From NCBI RefSeq assembly GCF_000332645.1, contig NZ_AMXN01000001.1:248001-312000 (forward strand): DNA of 64,000 nt, in the 5' to 3' direction. Positions 17,053 through 28,662 of this stretch are shown in pieces (the first letter of the stretch is position 1; the number at the start of each line of letters is the position of its first letter). The translations under genes were made by a program, and so were the position numbers. The notes beneath the pieces were generated by a model. That model was not told where the DNA came from and made no database searches. It saw only the letters and a program-made list of their open reading frames with translations. This DNA is from Bacillus inaquosorum KCTC 13429. Lineage in GTDB: Bacteria > Bacillota > Bacilli > Bacillales > Bacillaceae.

Positions 17053-17524
17053 TTTTTCTCTTGATATCCTTCTGGACGTATAGTCACACCTCGGTGTTTG
17101 CATTTAATATGTATTTCAAATCAATCTTTTTTTCAGCCTATGATATCAAGCTTTTCCTGCTATAATGCGTGTTTCCGGTTCTTATGAACACAAAATATTT
17201 TTTTCCTGTTTCTTAAGGACAAGGTCATAATGTCACCCTTTCTGCATGGAAGCGGCAATATTAGGCCCATACCAAAATGACTAATGGGATCATTCATGAA
17301 AACGCTAAACATCCGGGTCCGATTTCTCTAACATAATTAAACATTTTCTGGGCGGATAGTCTTTTCTGTTTCTCCTCATTTACAGGTCTAAACGCATGAC
17401 TTTGAAACAATTTTAATAAAACTTAATATTTGTTCAAGAAATCTTCATCCAGAATTGTGAAGACTTTGTCAAAAAAAGAGCGAAAACCTTAAATTTCTCA
17501 ATTATATATACAATTTACAGTTAG

Positions 17525-19471
<1,947 letters not shown>

Positions 19472-19475
<4 letters not shown>

Positions 19476-19867
19476 AAAAACACGGTATACTGAACAGCCA
19501 TCTTGCCAAGCTTTTAGCCGATCTTGGTCACACTGATAAAATTGTCATCGCGGATGCGGGGCTGCCCGTTCCTGACGGCGTTTTGAAAATTGATCTTTCA
19601 CTGAAGCCGGGTCTCCCGGCTTTCCAGGATACAACGGCAGTGCTCGCAGACGAGATGGTCGTCGAAAAAGTCATTGCTGCATCTGAAATAAAAGCTTCTA
19701 ATCAGGAGAATGCGAGATTTCTAGAGAATCTTTTTTCAGAGCAGAAGATTGAATACCTTTCTCACGAAGAATTTAAGCTGCTGACAAAAGAAGCAAAAGC
19801 AATTATAAGAACCGGTGAATTCACACCATATGCCAACTGTATCCTGCAAGCGGGTGTGCTTTTCTAG
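19472..19867 (+). CDS. rbsD: D-ribose pyranase RbsD
   Basis: Cytosolic pyranase interconverting beta-pyranose and beta-furanose forms of ribose, supplying the furanose to RbsK. The 131-residue protein begins MKKHGILNSHLAKLLADLGH, with the conserved His of the active site near residue 20, then ADAGLPVP. The C-terminal TGEFTPYANCIL motif is typical. It overlaps rbsK by ATGA and precedes rbsA. Confidence 0.95.
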
Positions 19868-19882
19868 AAAGGAGGATGGGAC

Positions 19883-21364
19883 ATGCAGATTGAAATGAAA
19901 GACATTTATAAAGCATTCGGAAAAAACCAAGTGCTGTCAGGCGTTTCCTTTCAGCTCGTGCCCGGTGAGGTTCACGCATTAATGGGAGAAAACGGCGCTG
20001 GCAAGTCCACGCTTATGAACATTCTGACAGGCCTGCATAAATCGGATAAAGGGCAAATCAGCATAAACGGAAACGAAACGTATTTTTCCAATCCGAAGGA
20101 AGCGGAAAAGCATGGAATCGCTTTTATCCATCAGGAATTGAATATCTGGCCGGAAATGACCGTTCTTGAGAATCTATTTATCGGAAAAGAGATATCCTCT
20201 AAGCTGGGTGTTCTACAAACGAGAAAAATGAAAGCGCTAGCAAAAGAGCAATTTGACAAACTGTCTGTCTCTCTTTCTCTTGATCAAGAAGCGGGCGAGT
20301 GTTCCGTCGGACAGCAGCAAATGATCGAAATCGCAAAAGCGCTCATGACCAATGCCGAGGTAATCATTATGGATGAACCGACAGCAGCGTTGACGGAACG
20401 TGAAATCAGCAAGCTATTTGAGGTCATTACAGCGTTAAAAAAGAACGGCGTCTCCATTGTATACATTTCGCACCGCATGGAAGAAATTTTTGCGATTTGC
20501 GACAGAATCACCATCATGCGTGATGGAAAAACCGTAGATACAACAAACATCTCAGAAACCGATTTTGATGAAGTCGTCAAAAAAATGGTCGGCCGCGAGC
20601 TGACTGAACGATATCCGACACGCACTCCTTCTCTCGGTGACAAAATTTTCGAGGTGAAAAACGCCTCTGTCAAAGGACGTTTTGAAGATGTTAGCTTTTA
20701 TGTTCGTTCCGGTGAAATCGTTGGTGTTTCCGGATTGATGGGAGCCGGCCGGACAGAAATCATGAGAGCGCTGTTCGGCGTTGACAGGCTGAACTCAGGT
20801 GAGATATGGATCGCGGGAAAAAAGACGTCCATTAAGAACCCGCAGGATGCGGTGAAAAAAGGGCTCGGCTTTATCACAGAGAACCGCAAAGATGAAGGGC
20901 TGCTGCTCGACACATCAATTCGCGAGAATATTGCTCTGCCCAATTTGTCCAGTTTTTCTCCAAAGGGCCTCATTGATCACAAACGGGAAGCTGAATTTGT
21001 CGATCTGTTAATCAAACGCCTGACCATCAAAACGGCATCATCTGAAACGCATGCACGCCATTTATCAGGAGGCAACCAGCAAAAAGTGGTGATTGCCAAG
21101 TGGATCGGCATCGGGCCGAAAGTGCTCATCTTGGATGAGCCGACCAGAGGTGTGGATGTCGGCGCCAAACGGGAGATTTATTCGCTGATGAATGAGCTGA
21201 CAGAACGCGGCGTCGCCATCATTATGGTGTCATCAGAGCTGCCGGAAATTCTCGGAATGAGCGATCGCATTATCGTTGTCCATGAAGGCAGAATCAGCGG
21301 AGAAATCGATGCGAAGGAAGCAACACAAGAACGAATTATGACACTTGCCACGGGAGGGCGGTAA
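19883..21364 (+). CDS. rbsA: Ribose ABC transporter ATP-binding protein RbsA
   Basis: Duplicated ABC ATPase of 493 residues energising ribose uptake. The N-terminal cassette has Walker [10 protein letters not shown], signature SVGQQQ and Walker [11 protein letters not shown]. The C-terminal cassette has a degenerate Walker A (GLMGAGRTE), signature LSGGNQQK and Walker [12 protein letters not shown], the usual asymmetry of sugar-type RbsA proteins. RBS AAAGGAGG precedes the ATG. It associates with RbsC at the membrane. Confidence 0.96.
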   Translation: MQIEMKDIYKAFGKNQVLSGVSFQLVPGEVHALMGENGAGKSTLMNILTGLHKSDKGQISINGNETYFSNPKEAEKHGIAFIHQELNIWPEMTVLENLFIGKEISSKLGVLQTRKMKALAKEQFDKLSVSLSLDQEAGECSVGQQQMIEIAKALMTNAEVIIMDEPTAALTEREISKLFEVITALKKNGVSIVYISHRMEEIFAICDRITIMRDGKTVDTTNISETDFDEVVKKMVGRELTERYPTRTPSLGDKIFEVKNASVKGRFEDVSFYVRSGEIVGVSGLMGAGRTEIMRALFGVDRLNSGEIWIAGKKTSIKNPQDAVKKGLGFITENRKDEGLLLDTSIRENIALPNLSSFSPKGLIDHKREAEFVDLLIKRLTIKTASSETHARHLSGGNQQKVVIAKWIGIGPKVLILDEPTRGVDVGAKREIYSLMNELTERGVAIIMVSSELPEILGMSDRIIVVHEGRISGEIDAKEATQERIMTLATGGR

Positions 21365-21365
21365 T

Positions 21366-22334
21366 ATGAAAACGGAACAACTGCAAACAGAACAAAAACG
21401 GATCCATTTCGACGGAGTCATGCAAAAGCTCGGCCCGTTTCTCGGTTTATTTATTCTCGTTATCATTGTATCTATTTTAAATCCCAGCTTTCTTGAACCG
21501 CTGAATATTTTAAACCTGCTTCGCCAGGTCGCCATTAACGGATTAATCGCGTTCGGCATGACCTTTGTGATTTTAACAGGCGGCATTGATCTTTCTGTCG
21601 GCGCTATTCTTGCCCTGTCCAGCGCTTTAGTTGCGGGAATGATTGTATCTGGTGTCGATCCGGTTCTTGCGATTATCCTGGGCTGTATCATTGGTGGCGT
21701 ACTCGGCATGATCAACGGACTATTGATCACAAAAGGAAAAATGGCGCCCTTTATTGCCACGCTTGCGACCATGACTGTGTTTCGCGGACTGACGCTTGTG
21801 TATACAGACGGAAATCCGATTACCGGACTTGGCACAAACTACGCTTTTCAGTTGTTCGGGCGCGGTTACTTTTTAGGCATTCCTGTACCTGCAATTACGA
21901 TGGTTCTTGCCTTTGTCATCCTTTGGGTGCTTCTTCATAAAACACCGTTCGGACGCCGAACGTACGCAATCGGAGGCAATGAAAAAGCCGCGCTCATTTC
22001 AGGCATTAAAGTGACGCGCGTGAAAGTGATGATCTATTCTTTAGCCGGGCTTTTATCCGCCCTTGCCGGCGCCATATTGACTTCTCGCCTGCATTCAGCA
22101 CAGCCGACTGCCGGGGAATCGTACGAACTGGATGCTATCGCAGCGGTCGTCTTAGGTGGAACAAGTCTTTCCGGTGGCCGCGGACGCATTGTCGGCACGT
22201 TAATCGGGGTGCTGATCATCGGCACACTTAATAACGGACTCAACCTGCTTGGCGTCTCATCGTTTTATCAGCTGGTTGTCAAAGGGATTGTCATCTTAAT
22301 TGCGGTATTATTAGATCGCAAGAAGTCAGCATAG
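21366..22334 (+). CDS. rbsC: Ribose ABC transporter permease RbsC
   Basis: Integral membrane permease of the ribose ABC importer. It has 322 residues, about eight to ten membrane segments and the BPD_transp_2 motif TGGIDLSVGAILAL. ATG 21366 (MKTEQLQTEQ), one base after the rbsA stop, with GGGAGGG upstream gives the expected length. An in-frame start at 21345 inside rbsA is less likely. Confidence 0.95.
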   Translation: MKTEQLQTEQKRIHFDGVMQKLGPFLGLFILVIIVSILNPSFLEPLNILNLLRQVAINGLIAFGMTFVILTGGIDLSVGAILALSSALVAGMIVSGVDPVLAIILGCIIGGVLGMINGLLITKGKMAPFIATLATMTVFRGLTLVYTDGNPITGLGTNYAFQLFGRGYFLGIPVPAITMVLAFVILWVLLHKTPFGRRTYAIGGNEKAALISGIKVTRVKVMIYSLAGLLSALAGAILTSRLHSAQPTAGESYELDAIAAVVLGGTSLSGGRGRIVGTLIGVLIIGTLNNGLNLLGVSSFYQLVVKGIVILIAVLLDRKKSA

Positions 22335-22347
22335 GAGGGTTTTTCAT

Positions 22348-23265
22348 ATGAAAAAGGCTGTATCCGTCATTTTAACGTTATCATTGTTTTTATTAACTGC
22401 CTGTTCGCTTGAGCCTCCCCAATGGGCAAAGCCGTCAAACTCGGGTAACAAAAAGGAATTCACCATCGGCTTGTCCGTCTCAACGCTTAACAATCCCTTT
22501 TTTGTCTCATTAAAAAAGGGTATCGAAAAAGAAGCTGAAAAACGGGGAATGAAAGTCATCATTGTCGATGCACAAAATGATTCATCAAAACAGACGAGTG
22601 ATGTAGAAGACTTAATTCAGCAAGGTGTCGATGCATTGTTAATCAACCCGACTGATTCCTCGGCGATCTCAACGGCAGTAGAATCTGCAAACTCAGTCGG
22701 TGTGCCCGTCGTAACAATCGATCGTTCCGCCGAACAAGGAAAAGTTGAAACTCTCGTTGCTTCTGATAATGTCAAAGGCGGTGAAATGGCCGCAGAATTC
22801 ATTGCTGACAAACTTGGAAAAGGAGCAAAGGTGGCAGAGCTTGAAGGCATGCCCGGCGCATCTGCCACACGAGAACGCGGCTCAGGATTTCATAACATCG
22901 CAGATGAAAAGCTTGACGTTGTCACAAAGCAATCAGCTGACTTTGACCGCACCAAAGGCCTGACTGTCATGGAAAACCTGCTGCAGGGACATCCGGATAT
23001 CCAAGCTGTTTTTGCTCACAATGATGAAATGGCGCTCGGTGCTCTCGAAGCAATTAACAGCTCAGGAAAAGATATTTTAGTGATCGGTTTTGACGGCAAT
23101 AAAGATGCGCTCGCTTCCATTAAAGACGGAAAGCTCTCAGCCACCGTCGCCCAGCAGCCTGAATTGATCGGTAAACTGGCTACAGAAGCAGCCGATGATA
23201 TTTTGCATGGGAAAAAAGTGAAGAAATCCATATCTGCACCTCTCAAACTAGAAACACAAAAATAA
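22348..23265 (+). CDS. rbsB: Ribose-binding lipoprotein RbsB
   Basis: Extracellular solute-binding lipoprotein of the ribose ABC importer. The signal peptide ends in lipobox LTAC (Cys about 20), followed by a linker and a periplasmic-binding fold (FTIGLSVSTLNNPFF). The 305-residue length is normal. It is the last gene of the operon; a perfect hairpin terminator follows at 23273. RBS AGGAGG precedes the ATG. Confidence 0.96.
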   Translation: MKKAVSVILTLSLFLLTACSLEPPQWAKPSNSGNKKEFTIGLSVSTLNNPFFVSLKKGIEKEAEKRGMKVIIVDAQNDSSKQTSDVEDLIQQGVDALLINPTDSSAISTAVESANSVGVPVVTIDRSAEQGKVETLVASDNVKGGEMAAEFIADKLGKGAKVAELEGMPGASATRERGSGFHNIADEKLDVVTKQSADFDRTKGLTVMENLLQGHPDIQAVFAHNDEMALGALEAINSSGKDILVIGFDGNKDALASIKDGKLSATVAQQPELIGKLATEAADDILHGKKVKKSISAPLKLETQK

Positions 23266-23272
23266 TTGCCAC

Positions 23273-23300
23273 GGATCAGATCTTTATCTGATCCTTTTTT
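23273..23300 (+). terminator. rbs operon terminator
   Basis: GGATCAGAT...ATCTGATCC stem followed by six T, eight bases after rbsB. Confidence 0.9.
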
Positions 23301-23302
23301 AT

Positions 23303-23328
23303 GTTTAGGACTCTGTAAAAACGTGAAT
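23303..23328 (+). promoter_or_regulatory. Candidate SigB promoter of ywsB
   Basis: GTTTAG, 14 bases, GTGAAT approximates the SigB consensus GTTTAA-N12/14-GGGWAW, 49 bases before ywsB. Confidence 0.45.
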
Positions 23329-23376
23329 AGAGATATAGGAATGAATTTATTTCTCTTACGTGAGGAGAGGAACGAA

Positions 23377-23913
23377 ATGAACAAAACAACAAAAATATTA
23401 TCAACTCTAACACTTGCAGCCGGAATGACTGCGGCTTCTGCCGGGACCGCAAGCACGATCCATGCACAACAGCCAGAAACAACTGTAAGCATTGATGATT
23501 TATACAGCTATCCGATTGATTCTTATTTGGTGTCAGCAGAGGCCCTAAATGTCAGAACGAAGGCTTCCCCATCAAGTCATAAAGCCGATACGCTGCACTT
23601 GGGCGACAGCTTAAAGCTGATTTCCTTCGCAAACGCTGACTGGGCAAAGGTTCATTATAATAATGGCAAAACAGGCTTTGTCTCCACTCATTACATTGTA
23701 AAAGCTGCTACAACAGTAAAAACCAAAACAAAAACAAAAGTATATACATCCGCTGAAGGTAAAAGCATCAAGACTCTTCCAGCAAACACAAGCGTTTCTT
23801 TTTTAGGCTGGAGTAAAACGAAAAAAGGCGGTTTTGATTTTGATTGGGTATTCGTTGATTACGGCGGAGCGACAGGCTATATGAAAACAAAGGATTTACA
23901 CATGACAAAATAA
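23377..23913 (+). CDS. ywsB: Secreted SH3-domain protein YwsB
   Basis: A small exported protein of 178 residues. The signal peptide (MNKTTKILSTLTLAAGMTAA, cleavage around IHA-QQP) is followed by two bacterial SH3-like domains: the first at about 50-105 with SAEALNVRTKASPS, the second at about 110-178. SH3b domains usually bind cell-wall peptides. No catalytic domain is present, so the function is unknown. ATG 23377 has GAGGAGAGG upstream. Longer in-frame starts would destroy the signal peptide. A SigB-like promoter suggests stress induction. Confidence 0.88.
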   Translation: MNKTTKILSTLTLAAGMTAASAGTASTIHAQQPETTVSIDDLYSYPIDSYLVSAEALNVRTKASPSSHKADTLHLGDSLKLISFANADWAKVHYNNGKTGFVSTHYIVKAATTVKTKTKTKVYTSAEGKSIKTLPANTSVSFLGWSKTKKGGFDFDWVFVDYGGATGYMKTKDLHMTK

Positions 23914-23916
23914 CTG

Positions 23917-23949
23917 AAAGGGATTCCGTGTCTATGCGGAATCCCTTTT
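23917..23949 (+). terminator. ywsB terminator
   Basis: AAAGGGATTCCG...CGGAATCCCTTTT stem directly after the ywsB stop. Confidence 0.88.
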
Positions 23950-24068
23950 ATTATGAATTGATTTGTCACATCCCCGCGATATTTCTCAGGAAATATTGTC
24001 GTATGCCATGTCGAAACCATACATGATCATCGACATTTTTGTTCACGTTAAATAATGGAGGTGTAGAT

Positions 24069-24365
24069 ATGGATCAATTTGAAGCAGCATATGAATCGTA
24101 TAAGGCTCAGCAAACAAACGGCGAACAGCAAGCTGTTCCATCTGGACAAGAAGAAATTATTGCAGTCAGAAGAAATGAGGATGACAATATTATCGCAGTG
24201 AAAACGAACACAGGAAGAGAGCTCGACTATCCCACTGCGCTGTCAGAAGCACAAGCGGGAAAACTCGCTCATGTTGATGTCTTCCATAAATACGGACGTG
24301 ATATTTTGCGAAGTGAACCGGACGGCATAAAGGAAAATAATCTGTCAGAGCTGCCGGATTTTTAA
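24069..24365 (+). CDS. ywsA: Conserved small protein YwsA (DUF3892-like)
   Basis: A 98-residue soluble protein starting MDQFEAAYESYKAQQ. ATG 24069 is preceded by GGAGGTG, and this start matches the 168 protein length as I recall it. An in-frame start at 24039 lacks an RBS. The C-terminal half (EEIIAVRRNEDDNIIAVKT) resembles the DUF3892 fold, short proteins of unknown function. No membrane segment or catalytic motif is seen. It is flanked by terminators on both sides, so it is monocistronic. Confidence 0.85.
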   Translation: MDQFEAAYESYKAQQTNGEQQAVPSGQEEIIAVRRNEDDNIIAVKTNTGRELDYPTALSEAQAGKLAHVDVFHKYGRDILRSEPDGIKENNLSELPDF

Positions 24366-24370
24366 TTATA

Positions 24371-24408
24371 GAAAAGCCCTGCCGCATGCTGGACAGGGCT
24401 TTTCTTTT
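24371..24408. terminator. Bidirectional terminator between ywsA and ywrO
   Basis: GAAAAGCCCTG...CAGGGCTTTTC is an 11-bp stem with A/T flanks, between convergent genes. Confidence 0.9.
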
Positions 24409-24934
24409 AAGCGAAAGGCTGCTGGATGTATTCGGCTAGCCGTTTTGCACTGAGGGAAATATCCTCTGCAGTTGCATAGTTCACGCCATAGAACACATAT
24501 GGAGGCAGGTATTTCGTGCCGATCAGATTGCTCGTGGCCTGAAATGGTTTCAAAAGCTCACTAATCGAGTAATGATTTGCTCCGCCAGCTTGATATTTTT
24601 CCGCTTCGCTCCCTGTTGAAACAGCCAGCACCAGCTCCTTGCCATGCAAAGCGTTTCCCTTTGAACCAAAGGCCCAGCCGTAAGTCAGCACAAGATCCTG
24701 CCATTTTTTTAAGAGCGGCGGAGAGCTGTACCAATAAAACGGAAATTGGAAGACAATCCGGTCGTATTGCTCACACAGCTGCTGCTCCTTCGCAACATCT
24801 ATCGCTTCATCCGGGTATTCCTTATAAAGCTCCCGTACTGTGATATTGTCATGTTTACCTAATTCCTCTACCCACGCCTTATTAACAACTGAGGTTTCCA
24901 TATGAGGATGAACTGCTAAAACCAATATTTTCAT
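24407..24934 (-). CDS. ywrO: NAD(P)H quinone oxidoreductase / nitroreductase YwrO
   Basis: Flavodoxin-fold oxidoreductase of the NQO1/KefF-ancillary family, 175 residues, FMN-dependent, reducing quinones and nitroaromatics. Visible motifs: ILVLAVHPHMETSVVNKAW (phosphate-binding loop region) and FQFPFYWYSSPPLLKKWQD (about 80-100, isoalloxazine-binding segment typical of the family). The start lacks a strong RBS (AAAGGTGTGG upstream). It is monocistronic between terminators, downstream of alsD on the same strand. Confidence 0.9.
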   Translation of the reverse strand: MKILVLAVHPHMETSVVNKAWVEELGKHDNITVRELYKEYPDEAIDVAKEQQLCEQYDRIVFQFPFYWYSSPPLLKKWQDLVLTYGWAFGSKGNALHGKELVLAVSTGSEAEKYQAGGANHYSISELLKPFQATSNLIGTKYLPPYVFYGVNYATAEDISLSAKRLAEYIQQPFA

Positions 24935-24993
24935 CAGACCACACCTTTACCCTTTTGTCGTTATTTTATCTAAAATCAGGAAAAGAGCCAAAT

Positions 24994-25030
24994 AAAAAAG
25001 AAAGCCCTGCACAGAAAGGCTTTCTTTTTT
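24994..25030 (-). terminator. alsSD operon terminator
   Basis: AAAAAAGAAAGCC...GGCTTTCTTTTTT stem immediately after alsD. A and T flanks make it bidirectional in principle. Confidence 0.88.
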
Positions 25031-25033
25031 CCT

Positions 25034-25801
25034 TTATTCAGGGCTTCCTTCAGTTGTTTCGATATCTTTAGCAAAATCAGGGTTATCCAGATTCGCATTA
25101 AAGAAATCCGCTGTATTCGGAAGTCTGAGATTCATGTTCATTTTTTGAGAAATCGTAACCGTGCAATCCTCAAGCACATAGTCAAAAACGTGTCCGCCTG
25201 AATTGCGTCCTTCGTCAATGAAGTGCAGGTGATAGCCAGATACGGCGATTCCGTTAGCATAAGCTGGTGTCAGGAAGCCTACAATCGTCCCTCTCACGTT
25301 GTCGAAGTTGAAAATCGGCTGCGTTTTGACCGCTTCAACCATCGGCACGTAAGGTTTTTCTTGCAGTTCTACTGTTCTTGTCTGCACTTTTTTAAACAAT
25401 CCGTCAATGCGGATTGCATAAAATAAGTTTTTGCTTGGCAGAATGCTGTTGATCTCTTTTTCAAATTCTTCACGTGTCATTTTCGCATCAATTTTGTGCG
25501 TCATGTCCGGTGTAAAGAACGTAAATGAACAGAACGGAGAACGGTCCCCGTTTTGGACCGGTGTGGCAGTTCCGTCTGAACGGAGACGGTAAAATTCGCC
25601 GTCAAATCCAATCAGCTCTCCGTCAAGCTTGTTAAAGGTTCCGATACCGAAGTCTCCGTATTTCGGAATCTCTGACAGTTCAAAATCCCCGTCATATACT
25701 CCGTCTAATAGAGAAGTCATTGTTGATACTTGATAAATCTGGCTCACAGGCTGATCTTTTTGGCCCCGGCTGAGCACTTGAATGTTGCTTTCGCGTTTCA
25801 T
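25034..25801 (-). CDS. alsD: Alpha-acetolactate decarboxylase AlsD
   Basis: Converts (S)-2-acetolactate to acetoin, the overflow product made at low pH and in stationary phase. Cytosolic Zn enzyme of 255 residues. The metal-binding histidines lie in SGYHLHFIDEGRNSGGHV (about 190-207). ATG 25801 (MKRESNIQ) is chosen; an in-frame start four codons upstream has a poorer RBS fit. It lies 61 bases after alsS in the alsSD operon, controlled by AlsR. Confidence 0.95.
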   Translation of the reverse strand: MKRESNIQVLSRGQKDQPVSQIYQVSTMTSLLDGVYDGDFELSEIPKYGDFGIGTFNKLDGELIGFDGEFYRLRSDGTATPVQNGDRSPFCSFTFFTPDMTHKIDAKMTREEFEKEINSILPSKNLFYAIRIDGLFKKVQTRTVELQEKPYVPMVEAVKTQPIFNFDNVRGTIVGFLTPAYANGIAVSGYHLHFIDEGRNSGGHVFDYVLEDCTVTISQKMNMNLRLPNTADFFNANLDNPDFAKDIETTEGSPE

Positions 25802-25862
25802 AATTCCCTTCACTCCTTTTGTTTAGTGCTGTTCATCAAACAGTGTCGTGATGCGCAGAGTG

Positions 25863-27575
25863 CTAGAGAGCTTTCGTTTTCATGAGTTCTCCGAATTCTT
25901 TCGGAAGCTTGTCACTTGCTAAATTAATGTTATCACTGTAGTCAACCGGGACATCTATGATAACAGGACCCTCCGCGTTCATACCTTGACGAAGAACATC
26001 TGCCAGCTGGTCTGGTGATTCTACGCGCAAGCCAGTTGCTCCGAAGCTTTCCGCATATTTCACGATATCGATATTTCCGAAATCGACCGCAGATGTACGG
26101 TTATATTTTTTCAATTGCTGGAATGCAACCATGTCATATGTGCTGTCGTTCCATACAATGTGTACAATTGGTGCTTTTAAACGAACTGCTGTCTCTAATT
26201 CCATTGCTGAGAATAAGAAACCGCCGTCACCAGAGACTGATACCACTTTTTCTCCCGGTTTCACCAATGAAGCGCCGATTGCCCAAGGAAGTGCAACGCC
26301 GAGTGTTTGCATACCGTTACTAATCATTAATGTTAATGGCTCATAGCTGCGGAAATAACGTGACATCCAAATCGCATGTGAACCGATATCGCAAGTCACT
26401 GTAACATGATCATCGACTGCGTTTCGCAATTCTTTAACGATTTCAAGAGGATGCACTCTGTCTGATTTCCAATCTGCAGGCACCTGCTCACCCTCATGCA
26501 TATATTGTTTTAAATCAGAAAGGATTTTCTGCTCACGTTCAGCAAATTCCACTTTCACAGCATCATGTTCGATATGATTGATCGTGGACGGAATGTCACC
26601 GATCAATTCAAGTTCCGGCTGGTAAGCATGATCAATGTCAGCTAGGATTTCATCTAAATGGATGATTGTCCGGTCACCATTGACATTCCAGAATTTCGGA
26701 TCGTATTCAATTGGGTCATAACCGATTGTCAAAACAACATCAGCCTGCTCAATCAGCAAATCGCCAGGCTGGTTACGGAACAAACCGATACGGCCAAAAT
26801 ACTGATCTTCTAAATCTCTCGTAAGAGTACCGGCAGCTTGATATGTTTCGACGAATGGAAGCTGAACCTTTTTCAAAAGCTTGCGAACCGCTTTAATCGC
26901 TTCCGGTCTTCCGCCCTTCATGCCGACTAAAACGACAGGAAGCTTCGCTGTTTGGATTTTTGCAATGGCCGCACTGATTGCAGCATCCGGTGCAGGACCA
27001 AGTTTTGGCGCTTCGACAGCACGCACGCTTTTTGTATTTGTGACTTCATTCACAACATCTTGCGGAAAGCTCACAAAAGCGGCCCCAGCCTGACCTGCTG
27101 ACGCTATTCTAAATGCATTTGTAACAGCTTCCGGTATATTTTTTACATCTTGAACTTCTACACTGTATTTTGTAATCGGCTGAAATAGCGCCGCATTATC
27201 CAAAGATTGATGTGTCCGTTTTAAACGATCTGCACGGATCACGTTCCCAGCAAGCGCAACGACAGGGTCACCTTCAGTGTTTGCTGTCAGCAATCCTGTT
27301 GCCAAGTTAGAAGCACCTGGTCCTGATGTGACTAACACGACTCCCGGTTTTCCAGTTAAACGGCCGACTGCTTGCGCCATAAATGCTGCATTTTGTTCAT
27401 GCCGGGCAACGATAATTTCAGGCCCTTTATCTTGTAAAGCGTCAAAAACCGCATCAATTTTTGCACCTGGAATGCCAAATACATGTGTGACACCTTGCTC
27501 CGCTAAGCAATCAACAACAAGCTCCGCCCCTCTGTTTTTCACAAGGGATTTTTGTTCTTTTGTTGCTTTTGTCAA
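25863..27575 (-). CDS. alsS: Catabolic acetolactate synthase AlsS
   Basis: TPP-dependent enzyme condensing two pyruvates to acetolactate. 570 residues: N-terminal Pyr domain with the catalytic Glu in [11 protein letters not shown], a central domain, and a C-terminal PP domain with GDGGFLFS...NDSTYD binding Mg-TPP. The enzyme has no regulatory subunit, as expected for the catabolic, FAD-independent type. The TTG at 27575 with AAGGAG eight bases upstream gives the known length. It is transcribed divergently from alsR and is the first gene of alsSD. Confidence 0.96.
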   Translation of the reverse strand: MTKATKEQKSLVKNRGAELVVDCLAEQGVTHVFGIPGAKIDAVFDALQDKGPEIIVARHEQNAAFMAQAVGRLTGKPGVVLVTSGPGASNLATGLLTANTEGDPVVALAGNVIRADRLKRTHQSLDNAALFQPITKYSVEVQDVKNIPEAVTNAFRIASAGQAGAAFVSFPQDVVNEVTNTKSVRAVEAPKLGPAPDAAISAAIAKIQTAKLPVVLVGMKGGRPEAIKAVRKLLKKVQLPFVETYQAAGTLTRDLEDQYFGRIGLFRNQPGDLLIEQADVVLTIGYDPIEYDPKFWNVNGDRTIIHLDEILADIDHAYQPELELIGDIPSTINHIEHDAVKVEFAEREQKILSDLKQYMHEGEQVPADWKSDRVHPLEIVKELRNAVDDHVTVTCDIGSHAIWMSRYFRSYEPLTLMISNGMQTLGVALPWAIGASLVKPGEKVVSVSGDGGFLFSAMELETAVRLKAPIVHIVWNDSTYDMVAFQQLKKYNRTSAVDFGNIDIVKYAESFGATGLRVESPDQLADVLRQGMNAEGPVIIDVPVDYSDNINLASDKLPKEFGELMKTKAL

Positions 27576-27734
27576 CACCCTCACTCCTTATTATGCATTT
27601 TAAACATAAAATTTTAAATATTTCTTGTGATACGTTTCACTATACACTCTTTGGAAATTGACCTCCAATATCGATTCGCCTTATGATTAATATGTATTAC
27701 GAATTATTAACCTAAGGAAAGGAATGCATATTGA
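27576..27734. promoter_or_regulatory. alsS/alsR divergent control region
   Basis: Contains a good alsR-direction promoter (TTGACC 27658-27663, 18 bases, TATGAT 27682-27687) and, on the minus strand, a TATAGT-type -10 near 27640 for alsS. AlsR, an LysR-type activator, is known to bind in this intergenic stretch. I see several imperfect inverted repeats but cannot define its boxes. Confidence 0.6.
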
Positions 27735-28622
27735 ATGGAGCTTCGCCATCTTCAATACTTTATCGCAGTAGCCGAAGAGCTTCATTTCGGAAAAGCTGCG
27801 CGGCGGCTGAACATGACACAGCCTCCTCTCAGCCAGCAGATCAAACAGCTGGAAGAAGAAGTCGGGGTGACGCTTCTGAAGAGGACAAAACGATTTGTCG
27901 AGCTGACCGCGGCCGGCGAAATCTTTTTAAATCACTGCCGGTCAGCTTTGATGCAAATTGGACAAGGAATTGAACTTGCACAGCGGACGGCTCGCGGCGA
28001 GCACGGCCACCTTGTCATTGGTTTTGTCGGATCTGCTACATATGAATTTCTGCCGCCGATCATCCGGGAATACCGTAAAAAATTCCCCTCTGTGAAAATT
28101 GAACTGAAAGAAATCACTTCTTACCGGCAGCAGGAGGAGTTGCTCAAGGGAAATATCGATATCGGCATTCTCCATCCGCCGTTAGAACATCCGGAGCTGC
28201 AAATTGAGACAACCCAGAGCAGTCCATGCATCCTCGCTTTACCAAAACAGCATCCGCTTGCATTAAAAGAATCAATCAACATTACAGATTTGGAAAACGA
28301 ACCGATCATCACCCTTTCCAAAGAAGCGTGGCCTACGTTATATACCGACTTTATTCAGCTCTGTGAAAACGCAGGTTTTGTGCCAAATATTGTTCAGGAA
28401 GCGACAGAATATCAAATGGTAATCGGACTGGTGACAGCGGGCATTGGTATTACCATTGTGCCATCCTCGGCCAGACGGCTGTTTAACCTTGATGTCACGT
28501 ATCGAAGCGTTGATCATTTTCAGCTCAAAGCAGAATGGATTATCGCGTATAGAAAAGACAGCCAAAACCCTGTACTGGGACAATTTGTGGATATATGCAA
28601 ATCGTTAAATGAACGGAAATAA
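27735..28622 (+). CDS. alsR: LysR-type activator of acetoin synthesis AlsR
   Basis: LysR-type transcriptional regulator activating alsSD in response to acetate and low pH. The N-terminal winged HTH (MELRHLQYFIAVAEELHFGKAARRL...QPPLSQQI) is followed by the type-2 periplasmic-like effector domain from about residue 90. The last 30 or so residues and several effector-domain stretches differ clearly from the 168 AlsR I remember, whereas AlsS and AlsD are nearly identical. The protein is 295 residues against 302. Divergent from alsS, as usual for LTTR targets. Confidence 0.93.
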   Translation: MELRHLQYFIAVAEELHFGKAARRLNMTQPPLSQQIKQLEEEVGVTLLKRTKRFVELTAAGEIFLNHCRSALMQIGQGIELAQRTARGEHGHLVIGFVGSATYEFLPPIIREYRKKFPSVKIELKEITSYRQQEELLKGNIDIGILHPPLEHPELQIETTQSSPCILALPKQHPLALKESINITDLENEPIITLSKEAWPTLYTDFIQLCENAGFVPNIVQEATEYQMVIGLVTAGIGITIVPSSARRLFNLDVTYRSVDHFQLKAEWIIAYRKDSQNPVLGQFVDICKSLNERK

Positions 28623-28662
28623 AAAAAAGGCGCTCCGTTCACCGGAATCCGCCCGTTTATCG

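Noticed and set aside
25863..27575. AlsS as the anabolic IlvB-type enzyme
   Set aside because: There is no adjacent regulatory subunit and the gene is linked to alsD and alsR, which fits the catabolic enzyme.
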